Source: Bombyx mori (lineage: Eukaryota; Arthropoda; Insecta; Lepidoptera; Bombycidae). Taken from it: a stretch of DNA of 64,000 bases. The stretch spans positions 1,448,501 to 1,512,500 of the forward strand of contig NC_085132.1 in assembly GCF_030269925.1 (NCBI RefSeq), read 5' to 3'. The notes beneath the pieces are model-generated. The model worked only from the letters and a program-made list of their open reading frames with translations, was not told where the DNA came from and searched no databases. The translations under genes were made by a program, and so were the position numbers. Positions 30,808 through 41,020 of this stretch are shown one piece after another; the stretch's first letter is position 1, and each line of letters opens with the position of its first letter.

Positions 30808-31066
30808 TCTGAATTTCGGAAACGGCTCCAACGATTTTCATAAAATTTAGTATACAGGGGATTTCGGGGGCGATAAATCGATCCAGCTACGATTTATTTT
30901 CAGAAAATGTTGTTTTATTCGCGTTTTCAATAATCAACTCTTCCCGACATCTATTGGCGAATAATAATACATACTATTTTTCTTAATTGAGGGCAACTAA
31001 CCTCTTTAAAGACACAACAAGATGGCGTTATCAAAAAAAACAGAGCAAAGCTCGGTCATCGTCTAG
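30808..31066 (+). mobile_element. Helitron 3' portion (family H4)
   Basis: Contains TCGGAAACGGCTCCAACG and ends with the hairpin CAGAGCAAAGCTCGG followed by TCATCGTCTAG and T. The 5' terminus is missing; MITE M2 abuts it. The 73-codon frame at 30987-31208 is incidental. Confidence 0.65.
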
Positions 31067-31289
31067 TTTTTATATTATAGACCGAAAAAAAAAACTCATC
31101 GCAGAGATTAAAAAGGAAATTTCTCTTTCACAGTCATCGATTGAAATTCACACTCGAAAGATTCTGAGAGAGATTATTTTCGTTATTATTATAAAATACG
31201 TATTTTAAGATTGTTAACATTTTCTTTAATACTCATCGGTTGATTTTAGTTTGATTGTAATTAGTTAGAAGATCGCGAATTTTATTTCT
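31067..31289. other. Unassigned AT-rich DNA
   Basis: Nothing recognised. Confidence 0.3.
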
Positions 31290-31725
31290 TATTATTATTA
31301 TTATGTGTATTAAACACTGCCTCGCCTGAGAAGACGGCAGGACACACTCCGGCGAGGTGGGAAACAATCGGCCGGAGCGTTAGGGACTATTGGGTTCGAG
31401 AAGCCGGCGAACTATACAGGCATTGTCGAGCAAGACTGCTTTTTGCATTTGGGCCACCACCGACTTTTTCTTGAGACCAAGCCTCTCGAGATGTTTTGAG
31501 AGGCTTTTAGGGACCAAACCATTCACCGATACAATTACCGCGATTATTTCTTTAGATACCACCCTCCACATTTCAGCCACCTCGTGCGCCAGGTCCAGAT
31601 ATTTGGTCTTTTTATCTGCCTCGGCGCGCACAAGGTTCTCGTCGTAGGGGATGGTGATATCCACTAGAAATACCCGAGACTCCGTCCGGTCCATCACGAT
31701 ATCATATTTTATTATTATTATTATT
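31290..31725 (-). mobile_element. Dong/R4-like LINE 3' fragment between TTA repeats
   Basis: The coding tail and a UTR of about 75 bp (GAAGACGGCAGGACACACTC region) lie between (TTA)n at 31290-31305 and (TTA)n at 31709-31725. The Bombyx R4-clade element Dong is known to insert into TAA repeats; the match in coding tail plus flanks supports that clade. Confidence 0.6.
31380..31707 (-). pseudogene. C terminus of a restriction-like-endonuclease LINE protein
   Basis: The frame encodes MDRTESRVFLVDITIPYDEN, KYLDLAHEVAEMWRV, VIVSVNGLVPKSL and QKAVLLDNACIVRRLL. R2/R4-type LINEs carry a C-terminal endonuclease with PD...D; here DIVMD and LVDITIPYD would be the end of that domain, with the preceding proline and RT lost. 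Uninterrupted over 105 codons up to the 5' truncation at the TTA repeat. Confidence 0.62.
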
Positions 31726-31779
31726 GGTTGATTTTTATTGAACCTGACAACTAAATGAGTTTACGGTCCACCTAGTATT

Positions 31780-32160
31780 ATTCGTAGTGGCCTAAAGGAT
31801 AAGACGTCCGGTGCGTTCGTATGTAGCGATGCAACCGCGGTGTTCAAATCCCGCTGGCTAGTACCAATTTTCCTGAAGAAAGTTCTTCCACGGTGAAGAA
31901 ATAACATCGTGTAGTAAAAATCAAACCCGCAAAATTACGATTTGCGTAATTATTTTTGTGAGTCCGCACGGGTAGGTATCACCGCCCTGCCTGACACCAT
32001 TTTGGTTTGAAGGGTGGGGCAGCCGTTATAACTATACTGAGACCTTAGAACTCATATCTCAAGGTGGGTGGCACATTTACGTTATAGATGTCTATGGGCT
32101 CCAGTAACTACTTAATACCAGGTGGGCTGTGAGCTCGTCCACACATCTAATCAATAAAAG
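31780..32160 (+). mobile_element. Bm1: Bm1 SINE, nearly full length, internally deleted
   Basis: Head TAGTGGCCTAAAGGATAAGA and GTGTTCAAATCCCGC (B box with one change), tail ACATCTAATCAATAAAAG. Parts of the body (AAGCAGTAATGCG) are missing. Confidence 0.85.
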
Positions 32161-32177
32161 ATGTGAGATCGTTTCGG

Positions 32178-32762
32178 TTCGAAGTTTCTTATTACAAAAA
32201 TATTAATTTTAAGTTATATCTATACTAATATTATCTATATCTATACTAATATTATAAAGAGGAAAGATTTGTTTGTTTGTTTGTTTCGAATAGGCTCCGA
32301 AACTACTGGACCGATTTGAAAAATTATTTTTCCATTAGAAGCCGATATTGTCCCTGATGAACATAGGCTACTTTTTTTTTTTTTTTTGGTTTCATGTGTC
32401 TTTTAATGTTTCCGAAGCGAAGCGAGGGCGGGTCGCTAGTTAGAGGTATAAAGAGATTAATTATTCGGGTATACATTTTTATTATGATTTTTTTATTGAC
32501 AAAAGTTAAAAAAAAACACTTCTTTACAATGTCATCAACTTTATTTTATTGACAATAATTTATAAAAAATATATAATAATAATATACAAGGAAACAGCTA
32601 TTTATATGAATAATAATAATAACCGTCATCACGTAGACTATACATTAGAAACTGTATAGCCATCATACTAAGACTATACATCATTAATAAAAATCTTACG
32701 TTACGGACGTTTTTTTCCGATTAGGATACCCCTCCGCATTGTCGCGGAAGGAACTTCGTTCC
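32178..32762 (+). repeat. Element X, copy split by a Helitron
   Basis: The left part ends at TTAAGTTATA (32218); the right part resumes at TAGAGGTATAAAGAG and runs to GGAACTTCGTTCCA. Compared with the 7.95-kb copy, the interruption is exactly the Helitron. It contains an extra segment (about 32590-32690) with an inverted pair around GACTATACAT. Confidence 0.6.
32219..32439 (+). mobile_element. Short non-autonomous Helitron nested in element X
   Basis: 5' TCTATACTAATATTAT, present twice (32219 and again at 32240), then GGAAAGATTTGTTTGTTTG; 3' GAAGCGAGGGCGGGTCGCTAG then T. It shares its 3' end with the 8.59-8.95 kb Helitron. Confidence 0.75.
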
Positions 32763-32782
32763 AATAAAAAAAATTACATACA

Positions 32783-33099
32783 AAAAATGTGTGCGTGTAC
32801 TAGTGTACACACGTAAGAAGTGAAACTTGTTTATGGCCTTATTTTTCGAAAAATGATCTACATGCAACTTTCTAGAAATTGGTTAAATAAAGTTAAATTA
32901 GATAAAGTTTAAACAAAAGGATTTTATTATCATAGACATGAATACAAAAAAGTTAAATTAGATAAAGTTTAAACAAAAGGATTTTATTATCATAGACATG
33001 AATACAAAACAGATGGCGCGTAACGGAAAAAAGTGACGCGTAACCGAAAAATGTGACGGTAAATTTTTTTCCAACGCCGATAAGGAAGTTTCACTTCAA
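32783..33099. mobile_element. Nested element N, copy 2
   Basis: Base-for-base the same as 14297-14614 as far as I can read, including both 60-bp units. The surrounding sequence is different, so this is an independent insertion or a conversion product. Confidence 0.6.
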
Positions 33100-33504
33100 T
33101 AAAATAAAAGCACTATAAAGTTGAGCGATACACGTCCCAAGTCAGATATGAGTATAACGAATAAAAAATAATTATCTCTAATTGACAAATGGACATTGTC
33201 TGGTGTCTTTGTCTACCACTTGCAGCATTGCAGTCGTGAAGCTCAGCGCACAATCTTAAGATCATCTAACACGTAGACGGTGCTACGTGTTTCCGTAGCC
33301 ACGTAGACCGTTGCGGTACGTGCTACGAAAATTTGTAATAACAGAGTCGCATGTGAACAATACGAACTAAATTTGTAGGAGGTTTTTTTTATTAATATCT
33401 TTATATTGTACAGGTTTATTGTCTTATAGATCTTGAACTGCCCATTGAATTGAGTTATAGTACAGGGCATCTTCCTATAACACGATATTTTACAACACGG
33501 TTTC
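33100..33504. other. Unassigned DNA left of the BEL/Pao element
   Basis: Contains a run of short inverted motifs around GTGCTACGTG / CACGTAG (33270-33330). The 95-codon minus-strand frame here has no recognisable domain. GTTTC at 33500-33504 is the left target duplication. Confidence 0.35.
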
Positions 33505-34509
33505 TGTTGGCGACAGCGGCGTCGCCCCACGATTATAGAATAAGTTGAATAGAATTTATAATAGATTTATATAGATACATACATAGACATAGAGTTATAA
33601 CAAATAGATAAATAACAAATAGATAAATTATATAGAGTGCATATAGATAGATAAGGATATAGATAACGTGCACATAGATTTTACTAAGAATAGAACGTAA
33701 GTTGCTTTGAAATAAATAGTATACACTTTTGCTTTATTATTCCCGATAGTTTTAAGATTAGCATATTAACTTAAATGAACACGCGCCCGGCCCGCGTCCC
33801 GAAACGATGTAACAAACAGCATTTATCTGTGTTCGGGACCGGGTATTTTGTTTATACTGGCGCATCATATAGATTAAGCATAGAATAAGTTATATGTATC
33901 GATAGGGATTACAACATAGAATAGTTAAGTATAAGGCATTAGTATATACATTTATTAAATAAATAGATATAACGAATAAACCGAGCCGATCATAGTGAAA
34001 ATGATCTCGACGAGAGCCGTATTTTACACGAGATCTCTGTAGGGTAACATTCCGAGGTAGTTAAGCGACCCTGCGACGCTGTCAGGTACCTGCCGACCTA
34101 CCGACCGACCCTCGACCGACTACCTGCCAACCGCCGGCCGCCGACCCTCCGAACGAAGATTACAAAAAAACGCACGAGTAAAGACATCAGCGCCTCGAAG
34201 ATATTTATTGAAGACTCGAAGACCATTGAAAAGATCGTCGGTTATTGAATTCGGTTGTATTGACAGATCGGTCGGCTCGGTTTACGTTAATTAGTAAAGT
34301 TTTGAGTTTTAATTTCGAGTGAGCTTGTACGATATCGTACACCTCAGGACCCTACATCGACTGCTTCAGATCGACACGAATAATCGCCACGAGACGGGCA
34401 TCCGGCGTCTTATAGGATTTCAAGAAATCTTATAAGATTCATAAACCCGTCCAACCTGGGTTGGCGTCACTCGCCTTATCGACACGGGTGACGTGCTGCG
34501 TACCCAACA
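33505..34509 (+). repeat. 5' LTR of the BEL/Pao element
   Basis: Starts TGTTGGCGACAGCGG and ends GCGTACCCAACA (TG...CA). It has an extra 15-bp unit (AACAAATAGATAAAT) relative to the 3' LTR. It includes AATAAA signals and ACCGACCG-type simple repeats near 34100. Confidence 0.93.
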
Positions 34510-34511
34510 GC

Positions 34512-34529
34512 TGGTCCTTCGAGCCGGAT
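34512..34529 (+). promoter_or_regulatory. Primer binding site, complementary to tRNA-Tyr
   Basis: TGGTCCTTCGAGCCGGAT lies 2 nt after the 5' LTR. It is the complement of the 3' end of eukaryotic tRNA-Tyr (acceptor stem TCGAAGG plus A and CCA), so minus-strand synthesis is expected to be primed by that tRNA. Confidence 0.85.
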
Positions 34530-34546
34530 ACAGCGATTATTCAACG

Positions 34547-36832
34547 ATGCCGATCACCAGGAGCAACAAGGGATCATCGAGGGAACAGCCACTCGAACCT
34601 GCGGTTCAAGAATCCAGTCCGGAGGCAACAGAAGCGACGTCGTACGAAACATACGAGAGCTCCGCGACCGGTACGACCCAGAACACAAAACTTGAAGAGA
34701 TAACGACGCGGACACGTGGTGAAAATAGGCCCGCGTCGAAGAAATCGCTACGACGTAAGGAACTGGCAGCGAGAGCGGAGCTGGCGGAAAAAGAATTGAT
34801 AGAAGCACAAGCAGCCACCATAGCCGCCAGACTCCGCCTGCAATTGATTCAGGCCGAAAGCGAAGACGACGATGATTCCATTATAGAAGAGCCAAAGGAC
34901 CGGGAGGACCAGGTCAGGGCCTGGGTCCAGACGTCGGTGGGCAGTATGGACAAGGAGCCCGCAGGCGAGCACATTGAGAACCGTCCCGTCAGCAAGGCCA
35001 ACATGGAAGAGTGCGGCAACAGGGACCTGGCTAAGGCGATAGTGGAAGCAGTAAGGAGCGCAACGACCAAGGAGCTGCCGCCACAACCCGACTACATGCA
35101 CCAGTTGCCGACGTTCGAAGGCGACTGCAGGGAGTGGGTGGCCTTCAAGGCTGTCTACGAAGATACCGCTCCACTCTTCTCAAGCGCTCAAAACATGGCG
35201 CGGCTGAGAAGAGCGCTGAAGGGACAAGCCAGGGAAGGAGTCCGCAGCCAGCTGTACTCCGAGAGCACACCGGAGGAAGTAATGGAATCACTGCGGCGGT
35301 GCTATGGAAGGGCGGACGCTTTAGTCTTAGCGGAGCTAGACCGCATACGAAGGCTTCCAACGATAAGTGACTCCGCCTACGACATTTGCTCACTGGCGAG
35401 CAATGTTAACAATACCGTCGCAGCGATCAGGGGACTGCGGAAACCCCAATATTTGATGTCGCCCGAACTGCTGAAGAGCATCGTCGACAAGATGCCGACC
35501 ATCCTGAGGTTCCGGTGGTACGATCACATTATCGAAAAGACTGAAGGAGACCCGGACCTCAACACGATGTGCGGCTTCCTGAACAAGATGGCGGACCGAT
35601 GCGGGCCACACGCCGTGGTTGAAGTAGCAACGAAAAGACAACCATCGAGGCGACAGGCGACACACGCCACAACCGACTGCACCGAGCGTGCAACTTCGGA
35701 CAGAGCAATGAGGGACAAGCCGGCGTGCCCGCAATGCAAGGATGGACACCCACTATACGACTGTCCGAGGTACAAGGATGCTACGGTGCAGGAACGATGG
35801 AGAATGGCAAAGGAGTCGCGCCTGTGTTATAAGTGCCTCGACGGTAAGCACCGGAAGGAAACATGTCAACGACCGCCATGCCGCACGTGCAAGCGCTGGC
35901 ACCACTACTCGCTACACAACGAGAAGCCGGAGACAGAGCCAGCAGAGAACAGGGAAATCGCGAACAACGTGCGACTTCCCATCAACTGCACACGGATCAG
36001 CAGGGCGTACTTGAAGATGGTGCCCGTTGAAGTCTACGGGCCATCGGGATCGACGACGGTGCTGGCCCTGCTGGACGAAGGCTCCACGGTAACTCTCCTG
36101 GACTCAAGCGTGGCGAAGCAGATCGGCCTGAAGGGACCCAAGGAGTTGCTCCGCCTCGAGACCGTGGGCGGGAAGACCCTAACGAAGATGGACTCGATGA
36201 AGCTTAACATCCGAGTTCGAGGGCTTCACCAGCGGCAGAAGAGGACGATCGTCGGAGCGCGCACAATGGATGACATGAGCCTTGCACCCCAGCGACTAAA
36301 GAGGGAAACCATCGAAGGCTACGCGCACCTGAAAAGCCTGGCGGACCAGTTATGTTACGATGAACAATCCCCCCAACTCTTGATCGGGCAGGACAACTGG
36401 GGACTCATCGCCGCCAAGACGACGCGCAGGGGCAGGAGGAACCAGCCGGTAGCCTCATTCACCCAATTGGGATGGGTGCTACATGGTCTCGACGGCAACA
36501 ACGCAAAAGAGGTCAACTTCCTCACCTGCGCCCATGTATCGATGCGCGAAGAGGCCTTGGACAGACTGGTGAAGGAGCACTTCACGATAGAGTCCCACCC
36601 AATCGTCCGAGCACGGATATGGAGGCGAAGGCGTTTGACATCTTGTAGAAGGAGGACGACAGTGGTTGGAGACGCGATGACGGCCGCTTCGAAGCTCGGA
36701 CCTACAATCCCTGTTCGAAGCGTTGTTGCGGTTCCGAAAAAGGCTCGTCATGGTTGTCGCGGACATCAAGGAGAGGTTCCTGCAGATAAGGATCAGGGAC
36801 GAGGACCGCGACAGCCTGAGATTCCTCTATAG
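34547..36832 (+). pseudogene. BEL/Pao gag-protease ORF, running out of frame at its end
   Basis: An open frame of 761 codons from the ATG at 34547 (MPITRSNKG); the upstream GTG at 34493 is inside the LTR and unlikely. Residues about 30-120 are charged and coiled-coil-like. About 187-330 is the Pao gag region (DUF1759 type: PTFEGDCREW, LRRALKGQARE, LRFRWYDHI). Cys knuckles are at about 393 (CPQCKDGHPLYDC), 426 (CYKCLDGKHRKETC) and 444 (CRTCKRWHHYSLH). The aspartic protease active site LLDEGSTVTLLDS is at about 507. Typical IGQDNWGL and FTQLGWVLHG blocks follow. Near 36605 the frame slips, and the last 75 or so residues are junk. Confidence 0.88.
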
Positions 36833-37127
36833 AGAAGATTGATGCGAGGCCGCTCCAAAAGAGTATAGAATGACGTCGGTCATATTCGGAGCGGCCTGTT
36901 CACCGAGCACGGCGTCGTTCGTTACAAATAAGAATGCCAAGGAGTACAAACATCGTGCTAATAGAAGGGAAAGCGCTCATTCAGAGTATTTGGTGGAGCG
37001 GGATCGACTGGGACGACGTCACCCTGGAAAAGGACGAGGCAGCGTGGAAACGCTACATGGAGAACCTTCGCATGATGCAAGACCTCCGAATAGCAAGGTA
37101 CTTCTCGTACTGTAACACTGAGGGGAG
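36606..37127 (+). pseudogene. BEL/Pao reverse transcriptase remnant (catalytic motif lost)
   Basis: Pieces in different frames: EAKAFDIL then an in-frame TAG (about 36643); ADIKERFLQIRIRDEDRDSL (36755 onward, RT motif A region) ended by TGA near 36840; TSVIFGAACSPSTASFV (36870-36915, motif B); then a jump to IWWSGIDWDDVTLEKDEAAW and MMQDLRIAR near 37000-37095, which belongs beyond the palm. The YxDD box and most of the palm between are deleted. An active polymerase is excluded. Confidence 0.8.
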
Positions 37128-37727
37128 ATGCACACGTTCACCGATGCTAGCGAGAAGGCCTACGCGTGTGCAGTCTATTGGCGTCAGAAGACAGACGAGA
37201 GCACCTACCGCGTCACGCTTCTAGCAGGGAAAGCCAGGGTGACCCCACTGAGACCAGTCTCTATCCCAAGGCTGGAGCTGCAAGCTGCGCTGCTGGGGAC
37301 AAGGATGGCGCAGGCGATAGCGGACGAATTGGACATCGCAGTCGGTGTAAGGACGTACTGGACTGAGTCCAGTACAGTCCTGACATGGATAAAGACCGAC
37401 CCACGCACGTTCAAACCTTTCGTCGCGCACCGACTCGCCGAGATAGAAGAGTCAACGAAGCCCCAAGAATGGCGATGGGTGCCTGGCTCGCAGAACCCAG
37501 CAGACGACGCAACTAGAGAGGCGCCGGCGGATTTCGACCACACGCATCGGTGGTTTAATGGACCCGAGTTCCTGACGTGGGATGAATCGCGCTGGCCCAA
37601 GCCACGAACATTCAAGCAAGAACCGTCTGGAGAGGAGAAAGAGGCCTTCCTGGTCGCCACGGCGAGGACCGCTGACGCTCGATCCACGCCCGATCCGCAC
37701 AGATTCTCGAGCTGGTCAAGTTATTGA
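37128..37727 (+). pseudogene. BEL/Pao RNase H domain
   Basis: Degrades RNA in the RNA:DNA hybrid during reverse transcription. The 199-codon frame has HTFTDASEKAYACAVYW (first Asp at residue 6), SIPRLELQAALLGTRMA (catalytic Glu), TYWTESSTVLTWIKTD (usually WTDS, here Glu in place of Asp) and NPADDATREAP (last Asp). It ends at TGA 37725-37727, and the next gene segment continues in another frame, so a one-base shift lies near 37720. Confidence 0.8.
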
Positions 37728-39331
37728 GAGCAACAGCCAGGGTCCTCCAATTTATTGAGCTGTGTCGACCCCGGAAGGAGAGCGCCTGCGTGTCCAGACA
37801 ATTGAAGCAGCAAGATCCCACGTGGAGGAGGACACCAACGAAGCAACCCCGATCCACATGGAAGTTAAGGACCCCGGAAGCACCTACAGAAGCATGGCTG
37901 CCGCTTGATCCGCCCCACTTGAAGAAGGCGGAGAAGATCCTACTGAGAAGCAGCCAAGGAGAGAGCTTCGGTGAAAAAGATCCCGAACGTCACCCCAAGT
38001 TGCGACGGCTCGACGTCGTGATGGAAGATGGCCTGTTGCGCCTGCGCGGACGTATCGACGCAGCGCAATACATAGATGCAGGCTGCAAGCGACCGATCGT
38101 GCTGGACGGGAAGCACGTGATAGCGAGATTATTGATCAAACACTATCACGAGGCGTTCCAGCACGGTAACCACGCAACGGTGATGAACGAGGTGCGGCAG
38201 CGCTACTGGATCCTGGGTCTAAGATCGACCATTCGAGCGACGGCCGTCCGATGCCAGTGGTGCAAGGTCTATCGGAGTACACCACGACTACCGCCCACCG
38301 GAGACCTGCCGATAGAGCGGCTACGACATGGAGAGCCGCCGTTCACCTGTGCTGCCGTCGATTACTTCGGGCCGATGACGGTGACTGTAGGACGACGTCA
38401 CGAGAAGAGGTGGGGCGTGCTGTTCACATGCCTCACCACGAGAGCAGTCCACATGGAGCTAGCAGCGTCACTGACGGCAGACTCAATGCTGTTAGCGCTG
38501 CGCAGGATGGCCGCCCGACGAGGAATGCCCAAAATCATTTACAGCGACAATGGGACTAACTTCGTCGGCGCCAACAAGGAGCTCAAGCAGGCAATCGAGA
38601 ATGCAAGGGAAGCAGACGTCGTGTCACGGGCCGCTCAGATGAACATAAAATGGAAGTTCATCCCGCCAGGAGCGCCGAACATGGGAGGCGCGTGGGAACG
38701 TTTGGTGCGGTCCGTGAAGACCGCGCTGGCGGTCACACTGAAGGAAAGACACCCGAGGGAAGAAGTTCTGCACACTCTTCTGTTGGAGGCGGAGCACGTC
38801 GTCAACTCGCGACCGCTCGTCGCCAGGGAAGAGAGTTGGGAGTCAGAAGCACTCACGCCGAACCACTTCCTCATAGGGAGGTCCTGCGGAGCTCCAAGCA
38901 TCGGCGACTACACAGACGAAGACCTGACCGGCAAAAGGACATGGAGAGTGGCGCAGCGTATGGCAGACCACTTCTGGAGTAGGTGGGTCAAGGAATACCT
39001 GCCTACGCTGCTGCCCAGGAAGATCGACGGGAGAGCAGCTGGCGAGGACTTGCAGTGTGGGGATACCGTCCTCATAGTGGACTCCACGCTGCCACGCAAC
39101 ACATGGCCGCGCGGGCAAGTTGTCCACACCCACCCAGGCCCCGACAACCGTGTACGAACCGTCGACGTCAGAACGAGCGGCGGTCTGCTTAAGAGACCTG
39201 CCTCCAAGATGATCCTGCTGGTGCCTGCAACGAGCGACGAGCCCACGCCCATAGAGTCGCCACTACAAGGAGTCGGTGCTACGCACGAGGGGGAGGATGT
39301 TGGCGACAGCGGCGTCGCCCCACGATTATAG
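37724..39331 (+). pseudogene. BEL/Pao integrase segment, domains intact
   Basis: An open frame of 535 codons (apparent start TTG; the natural frame comes from the upstream polyprotein). It has an HHCC zinc region (HYHEAFQHGNHATV, then CQWC). The catalytic core has D213 (VDYFGP), D275 (YSDNGTNF) and E325 (GGAWERLVRSVK), spaced D61D49E. It also has the RPL and LTPNHFLIGR blocks and a basic C-terminal domain (WPRGQVVHTHPG, VRTVDVRT). The stop codon at 39329-39331 lies 34 nt inside the 3' LTR. All catalytic residues are present, so this part could be functional if expressed. Confidence 0.88.
39287..39297 (+). promoter_or_regulatory. Polypurine tract
   Basis: GAGGGGGAGGA directly before the T that opens the 3' LTR, the expected plus-strand primer. 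Confidence 0.85.
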
Positions 39332-40287
39332 AATAAGTTGAATAGAATTTATAATAGATTTATATAGATACATACATAGACATAGAGTTATAACAAATAG
39401 ATAAATTATATAGAGTGCATATAGATAGATAAGGATATAGATAACGTGCACATAGATTTTACTAAGAATAGAACGTAAGTTGCTTTGAAATAAATAGTAT
39501 ACACTTTTGCTTTATTATTCCCGATAGTTTTAAGATTAGCATATTAACTTAAATGAACACGCGCCCGGCCCGCGTCCCGAAACGATGTAACAAACAGCAT
39601 TTATCTGTGTTCGGGACCGGGTATTTTGTTTATACGGGCGCGTCATATAGATTAAGCATAGAATAAGTTATATGTATCGATAGGGATTACAACATAGAAT
39701 AGTTAAGTATAAGGCATTAGTATATACATTTATTAAATAAATAGATATAACGAATAAACCGAGCCGATCATAGTGAAAATGATCTCGACGAGAGCCGTAT
39801 TTTACACGAGATCTCTGTAGGGTAACATTCCGAGGTAGTTAAGCGACCCTGCGACGCTGTCAGGTACCTGCCGACCTACCGACCGACCCTCGACCGACTA
39901 CCTGCCAACCGCCGGCCGCCGACCCTCCGAACGAAGATTACAAAAAAACGCACGAGTAAAGACATCAGCGCCTCGAAGATATTTATTGAAGACTCGAAGA
40001 CCATTGAAAAGATCGTCGGTTATTGAATTCGGTTGTATTGACAGATCGGTCGGCTCGGTTTACGTTAATTAGTAAAGTTTTGAGTTTTAATTTCGAGTGA
40101 GCTTGTACGATATCGTACACCTCAGGACCCTACATCGACTGCTTCAGATCGACACGAATAATCGCCACGAGACGGGCATCCGGCGTCTTATAGGATTTCA
40201 AGAAATCTTATAAGATTCATAAACCCGTCCAACCTGGGTTGGCGTCACTCGCCTTATCGACACGGGTGACGTGCTGCGTACCCAACA
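39298..40287 (+). repeat. 3' LTR of the BEL/Pao element
   Basis: 990 bp, same ends as the 5' LTR. Differences seen: one fewer 15-bp unit near 39395, and ACGGGCGCGTC in place of ACTGGCGCATC near 39635. The remainder reads identical. Confidence 0.93.
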
Positions 40288-40324
40288 GTTTCGCTCTAAC
40301 ACGAAAATAATAATCATATAACAC

Positions 40325-40452
40325 GGTACTTCTTTTTTTTTATTGTTTTTGTAGGTAGAAGAGCATGTGGCCCACTTGAGTGGGTGAGTGGTTACCATCG
40401 CCCATGGACCTCAGCAATGCCAGGGGCAGAGCCAAACCGCTGCCTACCGTAT
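40325..40452 (-). mobile_element. LINE 3' tail fragment (VHGRR-type)
   Basis: TTTTTTTTATTGTTTTTGTAG through CCATGGACCTCAGCAATGCC to GCCTACCGT, where the tandem element M3 begins, probably inserted in it. Confidence 0.68.
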
Positions 40453-41020
40453 CTATTGCACATTACCTAATTGACATTTAGTCTCCATAGATATACGTAT
40501 CGGTCTACGAAGCAAAAATTAACAGTCTCTTTCCCACGGTCGATGTGCAATATTTATCGCCGGGCACTGTATAAAGGCTATAAAAATATACAAAATCACA
40601 TTTCGAGTTTCGGTATCAATCCTTAATTCAATCAATCATCAACGATCGGATATCTATGGAGACTAAATGTCAATTAGGTAATTTGCAACAGATATAACGC
40701 TCTACGAAGAAAAGCCGTCTCTTTCCCACGGTCGATGTGCAATATTTATCGCCGGGCACTGTATAAAGGCTATAAAAATATACAAAATCACATTTCGAGT
40801 TTCGGTATCAATCCTTAATTCAATCAATCATCAACGATCGGATATCTATGGAGACTAAATGTCAATTAGGTAATTTGCAACAGATATAACGCTCTACGAA
40901 GCAAAAATTAACCGTCTCTTTCCCACGGTTGTTGTTCAATATTTATCGCCATGCACTGTATAAAGGCTATAAAAATATACAAAATCGCATTTCTGTATTA
41001 ATCCTTAATTAAATCGCAAA
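40453..41020. repeat. Inverted-repeat element M3 amplified in tandem (192- and 197-bp periods)
   Basis: A left inverted repeat at 40454-40494 (ACCTAATTGACATTTAGTCT...) matches the reverse complement of right repeats at 40650-40691 and again at 40842-40883. The core (CTCTTTCCCACGG...GCACTGTATAAAGGCTATAA) occurs three times, starting near 40525, 40717 and 40914; the last is diverged and truncated. The second unit lacks 5 nt. Each core has TATAAAGG. Non-coding. Confidence 0.78.

Larger units (their letters stand above)
33505..40287 (+). mobile_element. BEL/Pao LTR retrotransposon, complete ends, deleted RT
   Basis: A 6.8-kb unit bounded by direct LTRs and a 5-bp duplication GTTTC (33500-33504 and 40288-40292). 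Order is LTR, primer site, gag, protease, RT remnant, RNase H, integrase, polypurine tract, LTR, which is the BEL/Pao order. No envelope gene is seen. The internal coding is GC-rich compared with the surrounding DNA. The LTRs differ by one 15-bp indel and about two substitutions, so insertion is recent. Confidence 0.93.

Noticed and set aside
34493..34546. GTG at 34493 as the gag start
   Set aside because: It lies inside the LTR and across the primer site; the ATG at 34547 is the plausible start.
35134..39252. Many antisense and out-of-frame ORFs within the BEL/Pao element
   Set aside because: They are shadows of the GC-rich gag-pol frame with no domain similarity.
33505..40287. Endogenous retrovirus with envelope gene
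   Set aside because: No ORF with signal peptide or membrane segments lies between integrase and the 3' LTR; the pol stop is already inside the LTR.
40453..41020. CRISPR array
   Set aside because: Period of about 192 bp with whole-unit similarity and inverted termini; no short repeats with variable spacers, and the genome is eukaryotic.
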